A stretch of 64,000 nt of DNA from Petasospora fabianii (GCA_022641835.1 CP048715.1:868001-932000); one strand, 5' to 3'. Positions 50,693 to 60,744 are shown, counted from the stretch's first letter. Translations and numbers: made by a program. The notes: generated from the letters alone by a model not told the origin.

Positions 50693-52327
50693 CTATGCTA
50701 CAGCTTCACTTGAAGTTTGTTCTTCCTCAGCTTCCTTCTCAGAACTCTCTTCCTCAGTTGGAGCCTCTGCTGACTTCTGGTCCTTGACAAAGAGCAACAC
50801 TGCAACAACAGCAGCTTGAACACTGTACATCATGATAAAAGCATGCTTAAATCTCTGATTGTATTGTTCCCTAATGGTCTCAGTGGTCGCTGGTGTAATA
50901 ACACCCAACACGGTCGCAACAAGAGCATTTCCCACACAGATACCGACCTGACCACAAGTCTGGAGAAACCCAGATACGGTACCTTGAAGATGACCGGGAG
51001 TTCTTCTCATCAAGGCGTTTATGTAGATACCAAAGAATGTGTTTATGAAGAACCCAAAGAGGAACATAGGAACAAGAGAAAACTTCCAAAAGTTGTTCTT
51101 TACGGTGTAGTCACGATAAGAAGTCCATACCGCAAAGCCGACATTAGCAGCCATGGCACCCACGATAACCCTTTTCATCCCAACTTTGTAAATCAATCTC
51201 TCTTTATTCAACAGAGCACCAGTGGTTAGCCCCAAAGTAAGTGGAAGACTCTTGAGAGCAGCGATCAAGTTATTGTCACCAACGATTATCTGGGAATATT
51301 GCACTTCAAGAGCAAAACTGATGATGAATGAAACATAAAGTAAGCTCATAGATAATACAAACACAATAAAGTTGGTGATTTTGAAAGCCTCTCTTGGTAG
51401 GATCATCAAGATATCGTATCTCCAGTCAGGTTGTTCATGTGTGGTCACCAAACGCTCATCCGTTTGGGTAGTTGGAAGCGTCTCTTGTCTCAGAGAATCC
51501 ACTTTGTCCTTATAATTCTGGATATAGACAAGCTCAAAGTAAAGTGCAAATAGAATGATCACAAAGCCAACTGGGATAGGAACGTAAGCAGCTGGCTTCT
51601 TCCAGGACTCACCACCTTCAGTGAGCCCCAAGATGACAAGCAACACACCAACGATGATCATGAATGTACCAGGAAAGTCTAAGTTCTTGAGATGCATATT
51701 CTTGCTGTTAACATTCGTGTCAGCTGGATACATAATGAAGTATAGAGTCACAGCGACAGCTGTACCAAGAGCAAATGTGAAGTAGTAGAGACCTTTGTAT
51801 CCAACGTTGGTCAAGGAAAAGGCACCACCAATGACCAGACCAACACCACTGGAGGAAGTCAACATCACCATGACCATGGTCAAAGCGATCCTCATGTTAT
51901 CGGTACCACCGTAGTATGCATGTGCAACCGCAAACATTGAAGGAATCAGCACACTTGCCAACGTACCTTGTAAAGCTCTGAACACGATCAACACGATAAT
52001 TTCATTCTCAATGACCGCACAGATCAGCGCCAGGATAGCCGAACACTGACACCCTATCAAAAATACCCTCTTAGGCCCTAGAATATCCGTCAACTTGCCA
52101 GCAAGGATGATGAAGGATCCGAGTGTTAGGGCATAGGCCGAGAGTGCCCATGACGCTGTGGGCGAGTCCGTATTGAAGTGGCGTTCAACACTGGACGCAA
52201 TGGCGAGAGATCCACCAACATTGATGTTGTCAAGTGAAGCTCCAAGAAGAACGAGAAAAAACGAGAGATGCTTGTTTCGTCTCCATACTGGGACCAATTC
52301 TTGAAGACGTGTATGCAGGGAGTTCAT
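50693..52327 (-). CDS. Major facilitator transporter, DHA2 (Atr1/Amf1-like)
   Basis: 544 aa from ATG 52327 with about 14 membrane helices, the DHA2 drug:H+ antiporter layout. Motif A-like GKLTDILGPKRVFLIG follows helix 2, and motif C-like GVGLVIGGAF lies in helix 5. The C-terminal tail is strongly acidic (Glu/Ser-rich). It resembles S. cerevisiae Atr1 (aminotriazole and boron exporter) and Amf1/YOR378W (low-affinity ammonium transport); I cannot choose. It sits between TRS33 and a decayed copy of the TRS33 end. Confidence 0.85.
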   Translation of the reverse strand: MNSLHTRLQELVPVWRRNKHLSFFLVLLGASLDNINVGGSLAIASSVERHFNTDSPTASWALSAYALTLGSFIILAGKLTDILGPKRVFLIGCQCSAILALICAVIENEIIVLIVFRALQGTLASVLIPSMFAVAHAYYGGTDNMRIALTMVMVMLTSSSGVGLVIGGAFSLTNVGYKGLYYFTFALGTAVAVTLYFIMYPADTNVNSKNMHLKNLDFPGTFMIIVGVLLVILGLTEGGESWKKPAAYVPIPVGFVIILFALYFELVYIQNYKDKVDSLRQETLPTTQTDERLVTTHEQPDWRYDILMILPREAFKITNFIVFVLSMSLLYVSFIISFALEVQYSQIIVGDNNLIAALKSLPLTLGLTTGALLNKERLIYKVGMKRVIVGAMAANVGFAVWTSYRDYTVKNNFWKFSLVPMFLFGFFINTFFGIYINALMRRTPGHLQGTVSGFLQTCGQVGICVGNALVATVLGVITPATTETIREQYNQRFKHAFIMMYSVQAAVVAVLLFVKDQKSAEAPTEEESSEKEAEEEQTSSEAVA

Positions 52328-53117
52328 CGCGTCGGTATGTTTATAGTGTTCGGTGATAGCGACAAATGTGAGTCTCAAGACAACGCATCTTCCAAGCTAT
52401 CAACCCCTGAAGCTAGGGCTGGTGATCCTTATGTACCAAGGGATCTCATTCCACATTTGTAATCACAATTTACTTCTTAAAGCTCGTGGACCCTGTTCGT
52501 TCTCCTTTACGGCTGTTGGCAACGTCTATCTCCGCCGATTTTGCTTCTCTCGGCCGAGCCGAAGGCCGGCGTAACGGAGTTCCGAGAGGAGGAGTTTAAC
52601 TTGTCATTAACTATTACCTTAGGCACAGGAAGATATATCTCAGCCCCTGAGAGCCTTGATTCTCAAGATTTTCACTCAATTACAACTCTTGCAATAAGGT
52701 TTGGGCGTTTTCTGTGCTGTTTTGACGGTACTGTACCATATCCATTGAGCTCCAGCGATGCATCAGAGATAGCCTTCATGAGTTCTCCTAACCTTTGGTA
52801 CGTTCGAATTGCCAAGCTTTACCAGCCTTCTTCACTGCTTGCCTCCCATAGTAATACCAATTCTGCGAATCACATGGGAACAAAAACTCGACTCCCTGAT
52901 CGACATTGAGGATACGAGCAAGGCGAAGGCATAAGTGTATACTGTAGAGCTTTGGTAAACAACCTGGTAACACGGGAGATGTCAAAGTACTCAACGGTGT
53001 CGTCTTATTGAAGACCGTACTCATACAAATAGAAAAGTACGTCAATTGATCTATTCAAAGAAGATTGTCTTTTTGCATACCTTATAAAAGAAAACTAACT
53101 CCAACGAGACGGCCAGA
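52328..53117. other. Intergenic transporter/SHS1 with gene relic
   Basis: 790 nt. The left part is the transporter promoter; 52866-53060 is a TRS33 relic (listed separately). A GC-rich spot with short inverted GGCCG/CGGCC repeats lies at 52549-52570. No intact gene. Confidence 0.6.
52866..53060 (+). pseudogene. Decayed partial copy of the TRS33 3' end
   Basis: Aligns in order with the last third of TRS33 and its 3' flank (about 50153-50460). Shared blocks include CGAATCACA, GAGGATACGA, AAGGCGAAGGCATA, AGAGCTTTGGT, TTGGTAACAC/CTGGTAACAC, CAACGGTGTCGT and CAAATAGAAA. Several internal deletions and in-frame stops show that it is not functional, and no start region is present. It lies in the same orientation as TRS33, 2.7 kb away, on the other side of the transporter gene. 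Confidence 0.85.
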
Positions 53118-54608
53118 TCATTCGGTCTCTTGCTTTACAATTGACGAGAGATCCGTAAGTGTCTCCTCTTTCTTCAACGAAGTAAACGAGCCAGATTTCA
53201 GCAACTTCTCTCTTCTCTTCAACTCAGCAGCTCTCTTCTCCAGGGCAGCTGCTCTAATTGCCAACTCTCTGGCAGCCTTCTCTTCAAGTTCCTGCAATCT
53301 CTGCTGTCTTGAGATGATTCTTTCGTGTTTGAGAACGTAGGGCACCGTCTCGGACATGACTCTGAGCTTGTTTCTAGAAGGATCAGGTGAGTATGGAGCC
53401 CTTGGTGAATTCTTGATTGATGAGATGATCGATTCGTTATCCGCCTTAATCGACTTGTACACCTCTTTGATTGGTGATGTTTCGATATCTGGCTTGAATG
53501 AAGATCCTGAACCGTTAGTCTTTGGTGTGCTTGGTACTGACACATGAGACTCTGGTTTTGATTCGATCTTGTCAAGTTTAGTGTCATCAGCATTTTCAAG
53601 CGTGAGGGCAGCCAAGTTGGAAAGAGATGGATTCCCTGCTTCGATGTCCTTAGATTCGGATTCTGTGACAGAGGATAGTTTCTCAGATCTGTAATTCTCA
53701 TAAAGGAAGTTCGTTGTGAGATCTTTGAAATCTTGTAGATGTGAACCCAAGATGACGTTCTTCAATTTGAGGAAATCAGATTGGGTTTCAATGTCAATGA
53801 CACCCCATGGGTAAGATCTTGCGTACTTAGTCTCACCGTTGATCTGATGCTTTTCCTTGGAGCCCATCACGGCGAATGGCTGTGCGGCCTTCAGTGCTCT
53901 GTTCTCCTCAATTACTTCGTAATCATCCTCTTCCTCATCAAAGCCGAATTGATACACTGGTACAGAGTATTTGGAGATGTCATAGAGGATGTTCTTCTTG
54001 AATGCTTCGAGCTCAAAGCTAGTGAAAGAATCAGCCTTACCAATCACTGGAAGCACATTGACGTATTTGGAGAGTTTCTTCATACACTCAACATCCAGCT
54101 CTCTGAGTCCATGGCCCGTAGGCTCGATGAAGTAAAGACAGAGATGAACTCTTGTATCCACAAATCTTGGATTTCTCTTGATTCTAGTCTCTTCAGAGAG
54201 AACATGGTCGAATTGTTGTTCCAAGAAGGAGACGATCTCGGTATAACAGACCTCATTGTCCAAGTTGTCACCAAATCCTGGTGTGTCAATGACGGTAAGC
54301 TCGACTCTTGTGCCATCCTCATCGTGAATCTCTGTGGTAGAAGAGGTGATGGCGATTGTGGATTCGGAATATTCCTGGTGTGGGTTGAACTCTCTCGAAT
54401 CAAAACTGTAATTGGAGTCACCAACGAAGGACATGACTTGTGGCTGTTGAGAGACCGATCCGAGTGGCTGGTAACGATGTGGGATAAGATTTATGTCAAG
54501 TAGAGAATTAACGAATGTAGTCTTACCAGTACCTGATGGACCGGTCACCATGATGGTGTACTTGATGCCACGCTTAGCATCGTTTTTGTATCTTAGCAGC
54601 TGTGCCAT
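53118..54608 (-). CDS. SHS1: Septin Shs1 (Sep7)
   Basis: Septin of the bud-neck ring. From ATG 54608 it is 496 aa (S. cerevisiae 551). A basic patch at the start (about 5-13) precedes the P-loop GPSGTGKT (23-30). Switch II reads DTPGFGDN (108-115) and the G4 motif is KADS. Shs1-specific runs include EETRIKRNPRF, YFIEPTGHGLRE and LYENYRSEKLSSV. The C-terminus ends in a coiled coil (RQQRLQELEEKAARELAIRA). An ACGCGT lies 128 nt upstream. Confidence 0.93.
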   Translation of the reverse strand: MAQLLRYKNDAKRGIKYTIMVTGPSGTGKTTFVNSLLDINLIPHRYQPLGSVSQQPQVMSFVGDSNYSFDSREFNPHQEYSESTIAITSSTTEIHDEDGTRVELTVIDTPGFGDNLDNEVCYTEIVSFLEQQFDHVLSEETRIKRNPRFVDTRVHLCLYFIEPTGHGLRELDVECMKKLSKYVNVLPVIGKADSFTSFELEAFKKNILYDISKYSVPVYQFGFDEEEDDYEVIEENRALKAAQPFAVMGSKEKHQINGETKYARSYPWGVIDIETQSDFLKLKNVILGSHLQDFKDLTTNFLYENYRSEKLSSVTESESKDIEAGNPSLSNLAALTLENADDTKLDKIESKPESHVSVPSTPKTNGSGSSFKPDIETSPIKEVYKSIKADNESIISSIKNSPRAPYSPDPSRNKLRVMSETVPYVLKHERIISRQQRLQELEEKAARELAIRAAALEKRAAELKRREKLLKSGSFTSLKKEETLTDLSSIVKQETE

Positions 54609-55107
54609 CTTCCTTAAACTTATCAACCTTAGTGTCTTGAGATTGTTCTTGAAGCTTGTCAAAGGACCCTCTCAACTGATGAATCGCTGTTGTTTCCGCT
54701 TGGAATTCCTCCACAGTTGGAAATCTTCGAGAGAGACGCGTCGCGAGGGCCTCGGACGCGCGCTGGTAATTTATGGCCCAAAATAGCACATCCGGACACC
54801 CCACAATGTTCTATTGTCTCTGGCTAAGAAGCTCTATTGTGTTAGTTTAGGGTCATACATGGTCCATCATATATATATATACAACAGTAACTATTCAGGG
54901 TACATATATTAGTAAATATGGAGGGATCTAATCGTGATACAGTGAAGCCAGCTAATGCAGTGAAGTTAGCTATTGCAGTTGGAGTGCTCAACTTAGCGAT
55001 GTAACCCATATAATTAGATATGGCCATGAATTTACATATACGCTCGTATCTAATGCAGAATTAGTACCACTATTTCTTTTTGTATTCTCATTTGTCCCCT
55101 GATCATC
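54609..55107. other. Upstream region of SHS1
   Basis: 499 nt. It has ACGCGT followed by TCGCG at 54736-54745 (MCB-like), and CCGGACACCCCA at 54792-54803, shared with the GCS1 promoter. A short TA run lies near 54870. No gene seen. Confidence 0.6.
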
Positions 55108-55626
55108 TCACCAGGGCTCCATCACGAGGAAGAGTCCCTCACTAGCTGCCTCCAGCATCAGATCCACCAACAACGCACATAAGACTTGATACATCTTCAA
55201 CATATCCAATACAGGGAACAATAAGCTTGGAGTCATCAGTGTGACTACACAGAGAATTGGCTGTACAAGAGACCTTAGCAGTACAAACACCGTGATACTA
55301 GATGGAATTGCCATAAGGAGCGTGATAGTTGCAAAGACCACGGAGGTGGCATACAGTGCATCTTCAACGATTTCCTGAATCGATTGGATCGGTTCACTAG
55401 TAAGAACATACCGTGCATGACTTTCAACCCCACCAAGAAGCTGCTCCATAAAAGTGTCAGCGTGTGGTGCTTGTTGAGGGTTTTGTGAGCTGGTGAGTTC
55501 TGAGGAGGTCGTTTCCAAGGAGGTCTTCCTGGTTTCATACGTCGCGTGCGCATCGATGAGGACGTAGGTGGCCCATTCTACATGTGGGAACTCTGAAGAG
55601 AGTTGTGAAGTATCAAATGGCCACAT
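55108..55626 (-). CDS. Unknown membrane protein (172 aa)
   Basis: ATG-initiated 172-aa frame. The N-terminal 100 residues are soluble and polar. The C-terminal half is hydrophobic with two to three predicted helices (VVFATITLLMAIPSSITVFVL, ILCVVTLMTPSLLFPVL, VLCALLVDLML). I do not recognise it. Length, composition and its own intergenic spaces favour a real gene. Confidence 0.6.
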   Translation of the reverse strand: MWPFDTSQLSSEFPHVEWATYVLIDAHATYETRKTSLETTSSELTSSQNPQQAPHADTFMEQLLGGVESHARYVLTSEPIQSIQEIVEDALYATSVVFATITLLMAIPSSITVFVLLRSLVQPILCVVTLMTPSLLFPVLDMLKMYQVLCALLVDLMLEAASEGLFLVMEPW

Positions 55627-55830
55627 TTGGAGTCGCTGTTGTTAATCTTTTGTGCCTTGAGAAGTAGTGTGGGGAAGCCTGGGGTTATCCTATTGTTCGC
55701 TCGGAACTCAAAACGTCCCCGCGTCGAGTTTCCACTTTAACAATCATCGAGTCTACTGAAGTATCTTGTAGTTTGTAAGTTGATGTATTTTCTTAAGACA
55801 CTAAATGCCTGGATCTATCCTCCACTTTTT

Positions 55831-56526
55831 TCAAAACGTGCTCTCAACAACTTTCCATTTCAAGCCCTCAACTTCAACAACTTCACCCTCCTTATCTTCG
55901 CCTCTTGGGATCTTGGTCACCTCATCACCAGATTCGAACACAACGGACCAGTCATTCTCGCTCTTGAACCAGCGAACACAGCTTATCTTATTTGTAGAAT
56001 GGTTCAACAGAGCACCTTGGGCAAAGTTCCCGATTCTTACACACTTACCCAAGAACCCATCCTGGTCCAAATGATAAGCAATACATGGAGCAGACGCAAA
56101 ATTCTCATTAACATCTCTCACGTAATCATCCGGTTTACTGGCCAGTGGATCAATGGTTCTCCAGATCTCCTCATACTTCTGCATAACACCGGTGTTCCAA
56201 TTCTCCATGGTTCCAGTTTCGGATCTATCACCATTCTCAATCTCTTTAAAATCACCAACGTCGTACGCCTCACCGTGGTTGAGCTTTAAGTGCGAGTTGA
56301 TGTCGTGTCTAAACTCGACTTTGCTCGTGCCTTCAATAGGGTGCTCAACACCAGTGATGACCCAATCAATGTTGGCATCCGTGCCCTTCGCGTCTACTGG
56401 GAGTGGAGTCTTGATTCTGATGTCGACAAAGTGCAGGCCCTTGGTGGTGAGTACAAGGGTATCGGTGTACTCGTGTGGTGGCTCTGGGATCCACTGGAGC
56501 GAGATTCTTGTCGATACGCAGGACAT
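55831..56526 (-). CDS. HRI1: Hri1-like protein
   Basis: 231 aa, resembling S. cerevisiae Hri1 (244 aa), a cytosolic two-barrel protein that binds the casein kinase Hrr25; its biochemical role is unknown. Matching landmarks are an early W-containing strand, DWVITGVEHPIEG, MENWNTGVMQKYEEIWRTIDPLASKPDDYV (Hri1: WKNWDSG, ELWQPVDP) and the end DEVTKIPRG, then LKWKVVE (Hri1: EVNKIPQ, LNWEVIE). Confidence 0.8.
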   Translation of the reverse strand: MSCVSTRISLQWIPEPPHEYTDTLVLTTKGLHFVDIRIKTPLPVDAKGTDANIDWVITGVEHPIEGTSKVEFRHDINSHLKLNHGEAYDVGDFKEIENGDRSETGTMENWNTGVMQKYEEIWRTIDPLASKPDDYVRDVNENFASAPCIAYHLDQDGFLGKCVRIGNFAQGALLNHSTNKISCVRWFKSENDWSVVFESGDEVTKIPRGEDKEGEVVEVEGLKWKVVESTF

Positions 56527-56864
56527 TTAGTATATGGTAGTATTGATGATAAATGAGTGTTTGTTACTAATTAATGAGAGAGATCTCACCTTCTTTTATA
56601 AGTTCTTGGGTACATCATCATCATCATCTTAGTTCCCTTAGTGAAGATATCGAATGCGGCAGTTGATTCCCGCGAAATATAAATAGCCATCGCACCATAA
56701 CCTTTCCCGATGTGGACCTGATTCCGCCCCCTATGCTAACTATCCTTTTGCAACTATAGCTGTAAATTGGGAGACACACTTATATTAGCACTCTGAGATT
56801 ATAATTGAGGTATAGTTATTTATCGGAGATAGCTCTATTTGTATCAAAACGAGTACGGGCCATT
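56527..56864. other. Intergenic region HRI1/unknown gene
   Basis: 338 nt, AT-rich, with a short (ATC)n at about 56614-56628. No gene seen. Confidence 0.6.
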
Positions 56865-57335
56865 TCAAACAAGCACAGTGTACGCGTAGAAACCCGTAGC
56901 CAATGCTATGAACGGAGCAGCAGTCATACTAACGATGGCACCAACACCTGCAATGCCGGCAATCAAGACACTCCAAACTGGGAAAGTGGTAACCATTGTG
57001 ATTGAGAACACGGTTATGAGAACCGCCAAGAACAAAACGCTTCTTGTGCGTTGGATTAGCTTGCTCTCTGCAGACTCATCATAGCGAAGCACAAGTGATG
57101 CTCCGACAATTGGTGGGATGACGATGATCAAAGGTATGAGTAGGATAAGAAGTGGATACCACAAGACGAAGCGTGCTAGAGTTGATGAGATAATGGTGGA
57201 GGTGTTTAGTTCAAGGGAGGTCGGTTCAGGAGAGACAAAGCCTACCGGGGAACCAGTTGTAAGGGGTACCGGTTCAGCATTTGGTGCGTTGTTGGAGATT
57301 GGAGACACTACCTCGGGCTGGAAAGCTTCGGGCAT
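56865..57335 (-). CDS. Unknown multi-pass membrane protein (156 aa)
   Basis: From the first ATG (57335) the frame gives 156 aa. The first 45 residues are Pro/Ser/Thr-rich. Three or four hydrophobic segments follow (LARFVLWYPLLILLIPLIIV, SVLFLAVLITVFSITMV, VWSVLIAGIAGVGAIVS, FIALATGFYAY). The frame stays open a further 38 codons upstream without an ATG, so a short spliced first exon is possible, though I could not fix its splice sites. Family unknown. Confidence 0.55.
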   Translation of the reverse strand: MPEAFQPEVVSPISNNAPNAEPVPLTTGSPVGFVSPEPTSLELNTSTIISSTLARFVLWYPLLILLIPLIIVIPPIVGASLVLRYDESAESKLIQRTRSVLFLAVLITVFSITMVTTFPVWSVLIAGIAGVGAIVSMTAAPFIALATGFYAYTVLV

Positions 57336-57578
57336 TGTAACGTCAATTGAGGTTTTTACAAGTGTAATTCCGTTGAGATGGTGGCGTTGTCTAACTTCAG
57401 GTGCACTTGAAATAATTTCAGCAGGGAGGTTTGGGACTGCTCGTACCAAAGGGCTCGCCTACTTGAGGAGTACGCAGTAATTAGTGATTGCCACTATGCA
57501 TCTACAATCTACTGTTTGAGTACACCTTGGTATATCACAGGTTTTCTCTATTAGAGGTAAATACCATCAAGGAATCAC

Positions 57579-58535
57579 TCAGGAGTCAGAGTCGTCAGCT
57601 TTTGGAACAAATGGCGACTCAGAGCCGATGTCATATCTCTCATGTTTCAAGTGCTTAGACAAACACCATAGAATCACAACCCAAATGCCGGAAGCGATAC
57701 ACTCAGGCATGAACGTGACAAATGCATACAGCTTCCACTCGCCAGTCAGGTATGAGAATCTGCTTTGGCCAAACCCGTAATAACCCTTCTTGAGGGTGAA
57801 GGCCTGAGCAATATAAGCGCAGACCCTGACTCCAACGAAAATGGCAGCAATTGCAGCAAGAATGAGGAGGAAGTTAACGTATTTCTGGTACGTAACTCTC
57901 TTCATCACAATCACTGTGCGAATGGCATAGACAATGAGCCCAATGAGGATGATCCATTCAATGAGATAGAGGATACCGGCAGCTCTGATCAAACCTCTGG
58001 CAGCTGTGTAGTTACTGCTACTAACACCGTTACCTGCAGAGGAAAGGGCAATGGTCACAATAACAAGAGTCCAGTATATCCCCTCAGTGGCATCAAGTCG
58101 CTCCTCAGAGGTTCCCCTGTGCAAAGTAACAATATTTCTCCTCAAAGAAAAGATATGTCCAAATAAAGTGACGTGCTTCTTTGGAACATTGTCACCTCTT
58201 TCCAGATGATTGATGTAACCAACAAGCTTGAAGTTACACATCAATAGGAAAGCTGGAGCAAGACTTGCCAACACCATAGATGCTATGAAGATATTGATTT
58301 CCTTATTCGAATTGGAATCGGACAAATGATCCAAGAGATAGAGAAGCAAGCCACCACTGGCAATCTTTGTGCAGTAGAGTAAGGTGATGAGGATAACGAT
58401 TCGTGTGAATCTCTTAAAGGCAACACGGGCAATATGAACAAGTGGGAAGGCAGCAAGAACAAGGAAAAGGGAGAAGAAGGCCACATTGATAGCGGCAATA
58501 ACCCTCCATGGGTGAATGCTGATGCTGAGTGCCAT
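57579..58535 (-). CDS. Seven-helix membrane protein (fungal DUF7702-like)
   Basis: 318 aa with about seven membrane helices and short loops, resembling uncharacterised fungal seven-helix proteins (the DUF7702 type). Notable loops: HRGTSEERLDATEGIYWT and YYGFGQSRFSYLTGEWKLYAFVTFMPE. The tail is cytosolic, acidic and Ser-rich. Function unknown. I know of no S. cerevisiae counterpart. Confidence 0.65.
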   Translation of the reverse strand: MALSISIHPWRVIAAINVAFFSLFLVLAAFPLVHIARVAFKRFTRIVILITLLYCTKIASGGLLLYLLDHLSDSNSNKEINIFIASMVLASLAPAFLLMCNFKLVGYINHLERGDNVPKKHVTLFGHIFSLRRNIVTLHRGTSEERLDATEGIYWTLVIVTIALSSAGNGVSSSNYTAARGLIRAAGILYLIEWIILIGLIVYAIRTVIVMKRVTYQKYVNFLLILAAIAAIFVGVRVCAYIAQAFTLKKGYYGFGQSRFSYLTGEWKLYAFVTFMPECIASGIWVVILWCLSKHLKHERYDIGSESPFVPKADDSDS

Positions 58536-59347
58536 TGTGTCTGGGGCTGTAGGTACAAGAACCTCAAAGCTCGTAAAAGCACAGTCTATACAGGGGAAAG
58601 TCTTGGCATTATATAACCAACTTCCGACACTGAGATGCCGGTTACTGCGGACTAAATGATCTTCTAAGAGTCACTTAATTTGACTTATTAAGTTCCAACA
58701 GTGCCTCTCAATGGGTAATTTACAATATAGAAGACATGTGAAAGACCAAAGTTGGTCTCTTTAACCCCGTTTAACACCGTTAATTTTGCTCCGCCTACAG
58801 TTGCTTCGCCCATTCGCATACAGTTAAGATGCAGATGGATCTTCCCCGCCGCAGAAGTGTTTTACTTGTGAGCTTAGCTTTTGGTAACGTATTGTAGGTA
58901 TTCGTAATCATGTTGGTAGCTGTACACAGCACATACTGGGGCTTAGCTTGGGATCACCGGTGGCAGTGTCGTTGATGGCGGAGCTCCCTAAGTCTCGGAG
59001 GTGGAAGAACCTTATTGATCAAGGATTAGCGGAGTTATACATTAGCTTATCTATACGTATCCTTTGAACCAAGTGAATCTGAATTACAGTCCCCTTTGCT
59101 ATCATTTTGTTGGTGATCTGCAAAATAATCTGTGACCAACCATGCTTGGTTGGTCCTGCATTTCTACTGTGCTTAACTCCTTAGACACATCAATAGTTGT
59201 ATTCCAAGGACATTACAACATGCTCTCACGCCTACCACTGTCCTCTATCTATCATTATTAACATACCAATGAGGAATTACTCGTCAAGAGTACCTACTTG
59301 ACGTCGAGAACCCCCCGTACATGAGTTTAGCCGTTCATTGTTCAGCC
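58536..59347. other. Intergenic region
   Basis: 812 nt between the seven-helix protein start and the SPP1 stop. No gene, RNA or repeat that I can support. Confidence 0.55.
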
Positions 59348-60655
59348 TTACACCGAATTATGATAACATTTGTTTCTGTTATTCACATGAGCCTTTTGCT
59401 CAAATAAGTCCGTTTTGAGAACCTTGATAATGCTCTTCTTCCTTTCTAACAGCTTCGTCACCTGTATTTCAAGATTCTGAATGTTCATATCAATTTCATC
59501 GGTGAGCATAGTTTGCCAGCCATTATGTTTCAAGCACTTTTTCTTCTCGGTGAGACAAATATTCGGGTAGAGATCCTCCATTTCTGTATCCTTGTCAGAT
59601 GACTGTAGTGAAATGAATCTCTCTTTCAACTGCTCCGTTTGTTTGCTGACAAGATCGTCCTCGGTCATATCCTTGAAGAAATCTGCCTCATTGTTGAAAC
59701 TAAGATCAAATCCGCATACTTCAACCTTCTTGACCTTCTTCTTCGATGTTCCAGTATCCATTGCCGCAGTGATCTCTTCACTCAACCGTTTCACGTTCTC
59801 ACGTGTCTTGATTAATAGTTGCTTTCTTAGGGATTCCAACTTCAGCTTCTCTTCAAGATCTGCAACATCCTCGTCAATCTTCTTCAATCTTGGTTGATTC
59901 TCTAAATCCACAGATACATCCGGTAATGTAGCTCCAATGTTTTTAAGTGTCTCGTAAGTGCTCGAATGCCTTATCAATTGAACAAGTTCTGCCTTTGTCA
60001 ATTCTTTACGATCCTCTTCACTATTCTCATCCTTCTCATTACCCTGACGGAGCTCTAGAGCTCTCATAGCTTCTCTCATATACTCCAACCCATGTTGCTT
60101 AGAGCAAAACTTGGATTCTGGCCCGGATATCGCTGTCCAACACCCTTCAAGTCGACATTTCCTCTTCCATAGTGTCTTTCCCTTATTTTCAAGTTCACAG
60201 TATGGACAATAGAAACTTGCAATCAAATCTTTATATCTCATGTCCACTTTGACACATTTTGCATGAAACCAATCATCACATCCGTCACACCCGATCATAA
60301 ACTCACCATTGTCTGGTCTACGACACAGACAAAACAGCTCCTCACTGTTCTCGTTGTATTTAATGAAAGATCGTGGGAAGGGTAAGTTTGGGATTCTTGG
60401 ATGTTGCGGCTGCTTCGCTGGGGAAGCCTTCAACTTAGATGATGACTTCTCCTTCTTGATAGTTCCTGATGGTGTTGATGATTTTGATGGGCCTGTAGAT
60501 TTCTTCACTTGACGCTTAGTTGCTTGTTTCTTTGGTTGAACCGTCGTTGATGACAACGTTGGGGTCGGAGTCTGTTGTGGGGATGAGACTTGTGGTTCAG
60601 CCTTGGCTGTTTCTGTCTCTAAGTGAGACTGTCGCACTGTGTCTTCAGAACTCAT
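59348..60655 (-). CDS. SPP1: COMPASS subunit Spp1 (PHD-finger, Cfp1-like)
   Basis: Reader subunit of the Set1/COMPASS H3K4 methyltransferase; also links H3K4me3 to meiotic break sites in S. cerevisiae. 435 aa from ATG 60655. A Lys/Ser-rich N-terminus precedes a PHD finger at 109-153 (CLCRRPDNGEFMIGCDGCDDWFH), with aromatic residues suited to H3K4me3. A second Cys/His cluster follows (CRLEGCWTAISGPESKFCSKQHG), as in Cfp1/Spp1. The rest is coiled coil. S. cerevisiae Spp1 is 353 aa. Divergent from HAT2. Confidence 0.9.
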   Translation of the reverse strand: MSSEDTVRQSHLETETAKAEPQVSSPQQTPTPTLSSTTVQPKKQATKRQVKKSTGPSKSSTPSGTIKKEKSSSKLKASPAKQPQHPRIPNLPFPRSFIKYNENSEELFCLCRRPDNGEFMIGCDGCDDWFHAKCVKVDMRYKDLIASFYCPYCELENKGKTLWKRKCRLEGCWTAISGPESKFCSKQHGLEYMREAMRALELRQGNEKDENSEEDRKELTKAELVQLIRHSSTYETLKNIGATLPDVSVDLENQPRLKKIDEDVADLEEKLKLESLRKQLLIKTRENVKRLSEEITAAMDTGTSKKKVKKVEVCGFDLSFNNEADFFKDMTEDDLVSKQTEQLKERFISLQSSDKDTEMEDLYPNICLTEKKKCLKHNGWQTMLTDEIDMNIQNLEIQVTKLLERKKSIIKVLKTDLFEQKAHVNNRNKCYHNSV

Positions 60656-60744
60656 AATGAACAAACACTGGATTCAAAACAGAAGAGTAGCTTCAACTTC
60701 GTTAAGGTTGAGATAAGAGAAAGTAGTAGTAGTAGTAGTTCATA

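Noticed and set aside
54620-54804. Protein-like minus-strand frame overlapping the SHS1 start (VEEFQAETTAIHQLRG and following)
   Set aside because: No ATG in the frame, and it overlaps the confident septin coding region in another phase; no splice sites were found that would make it an exon.
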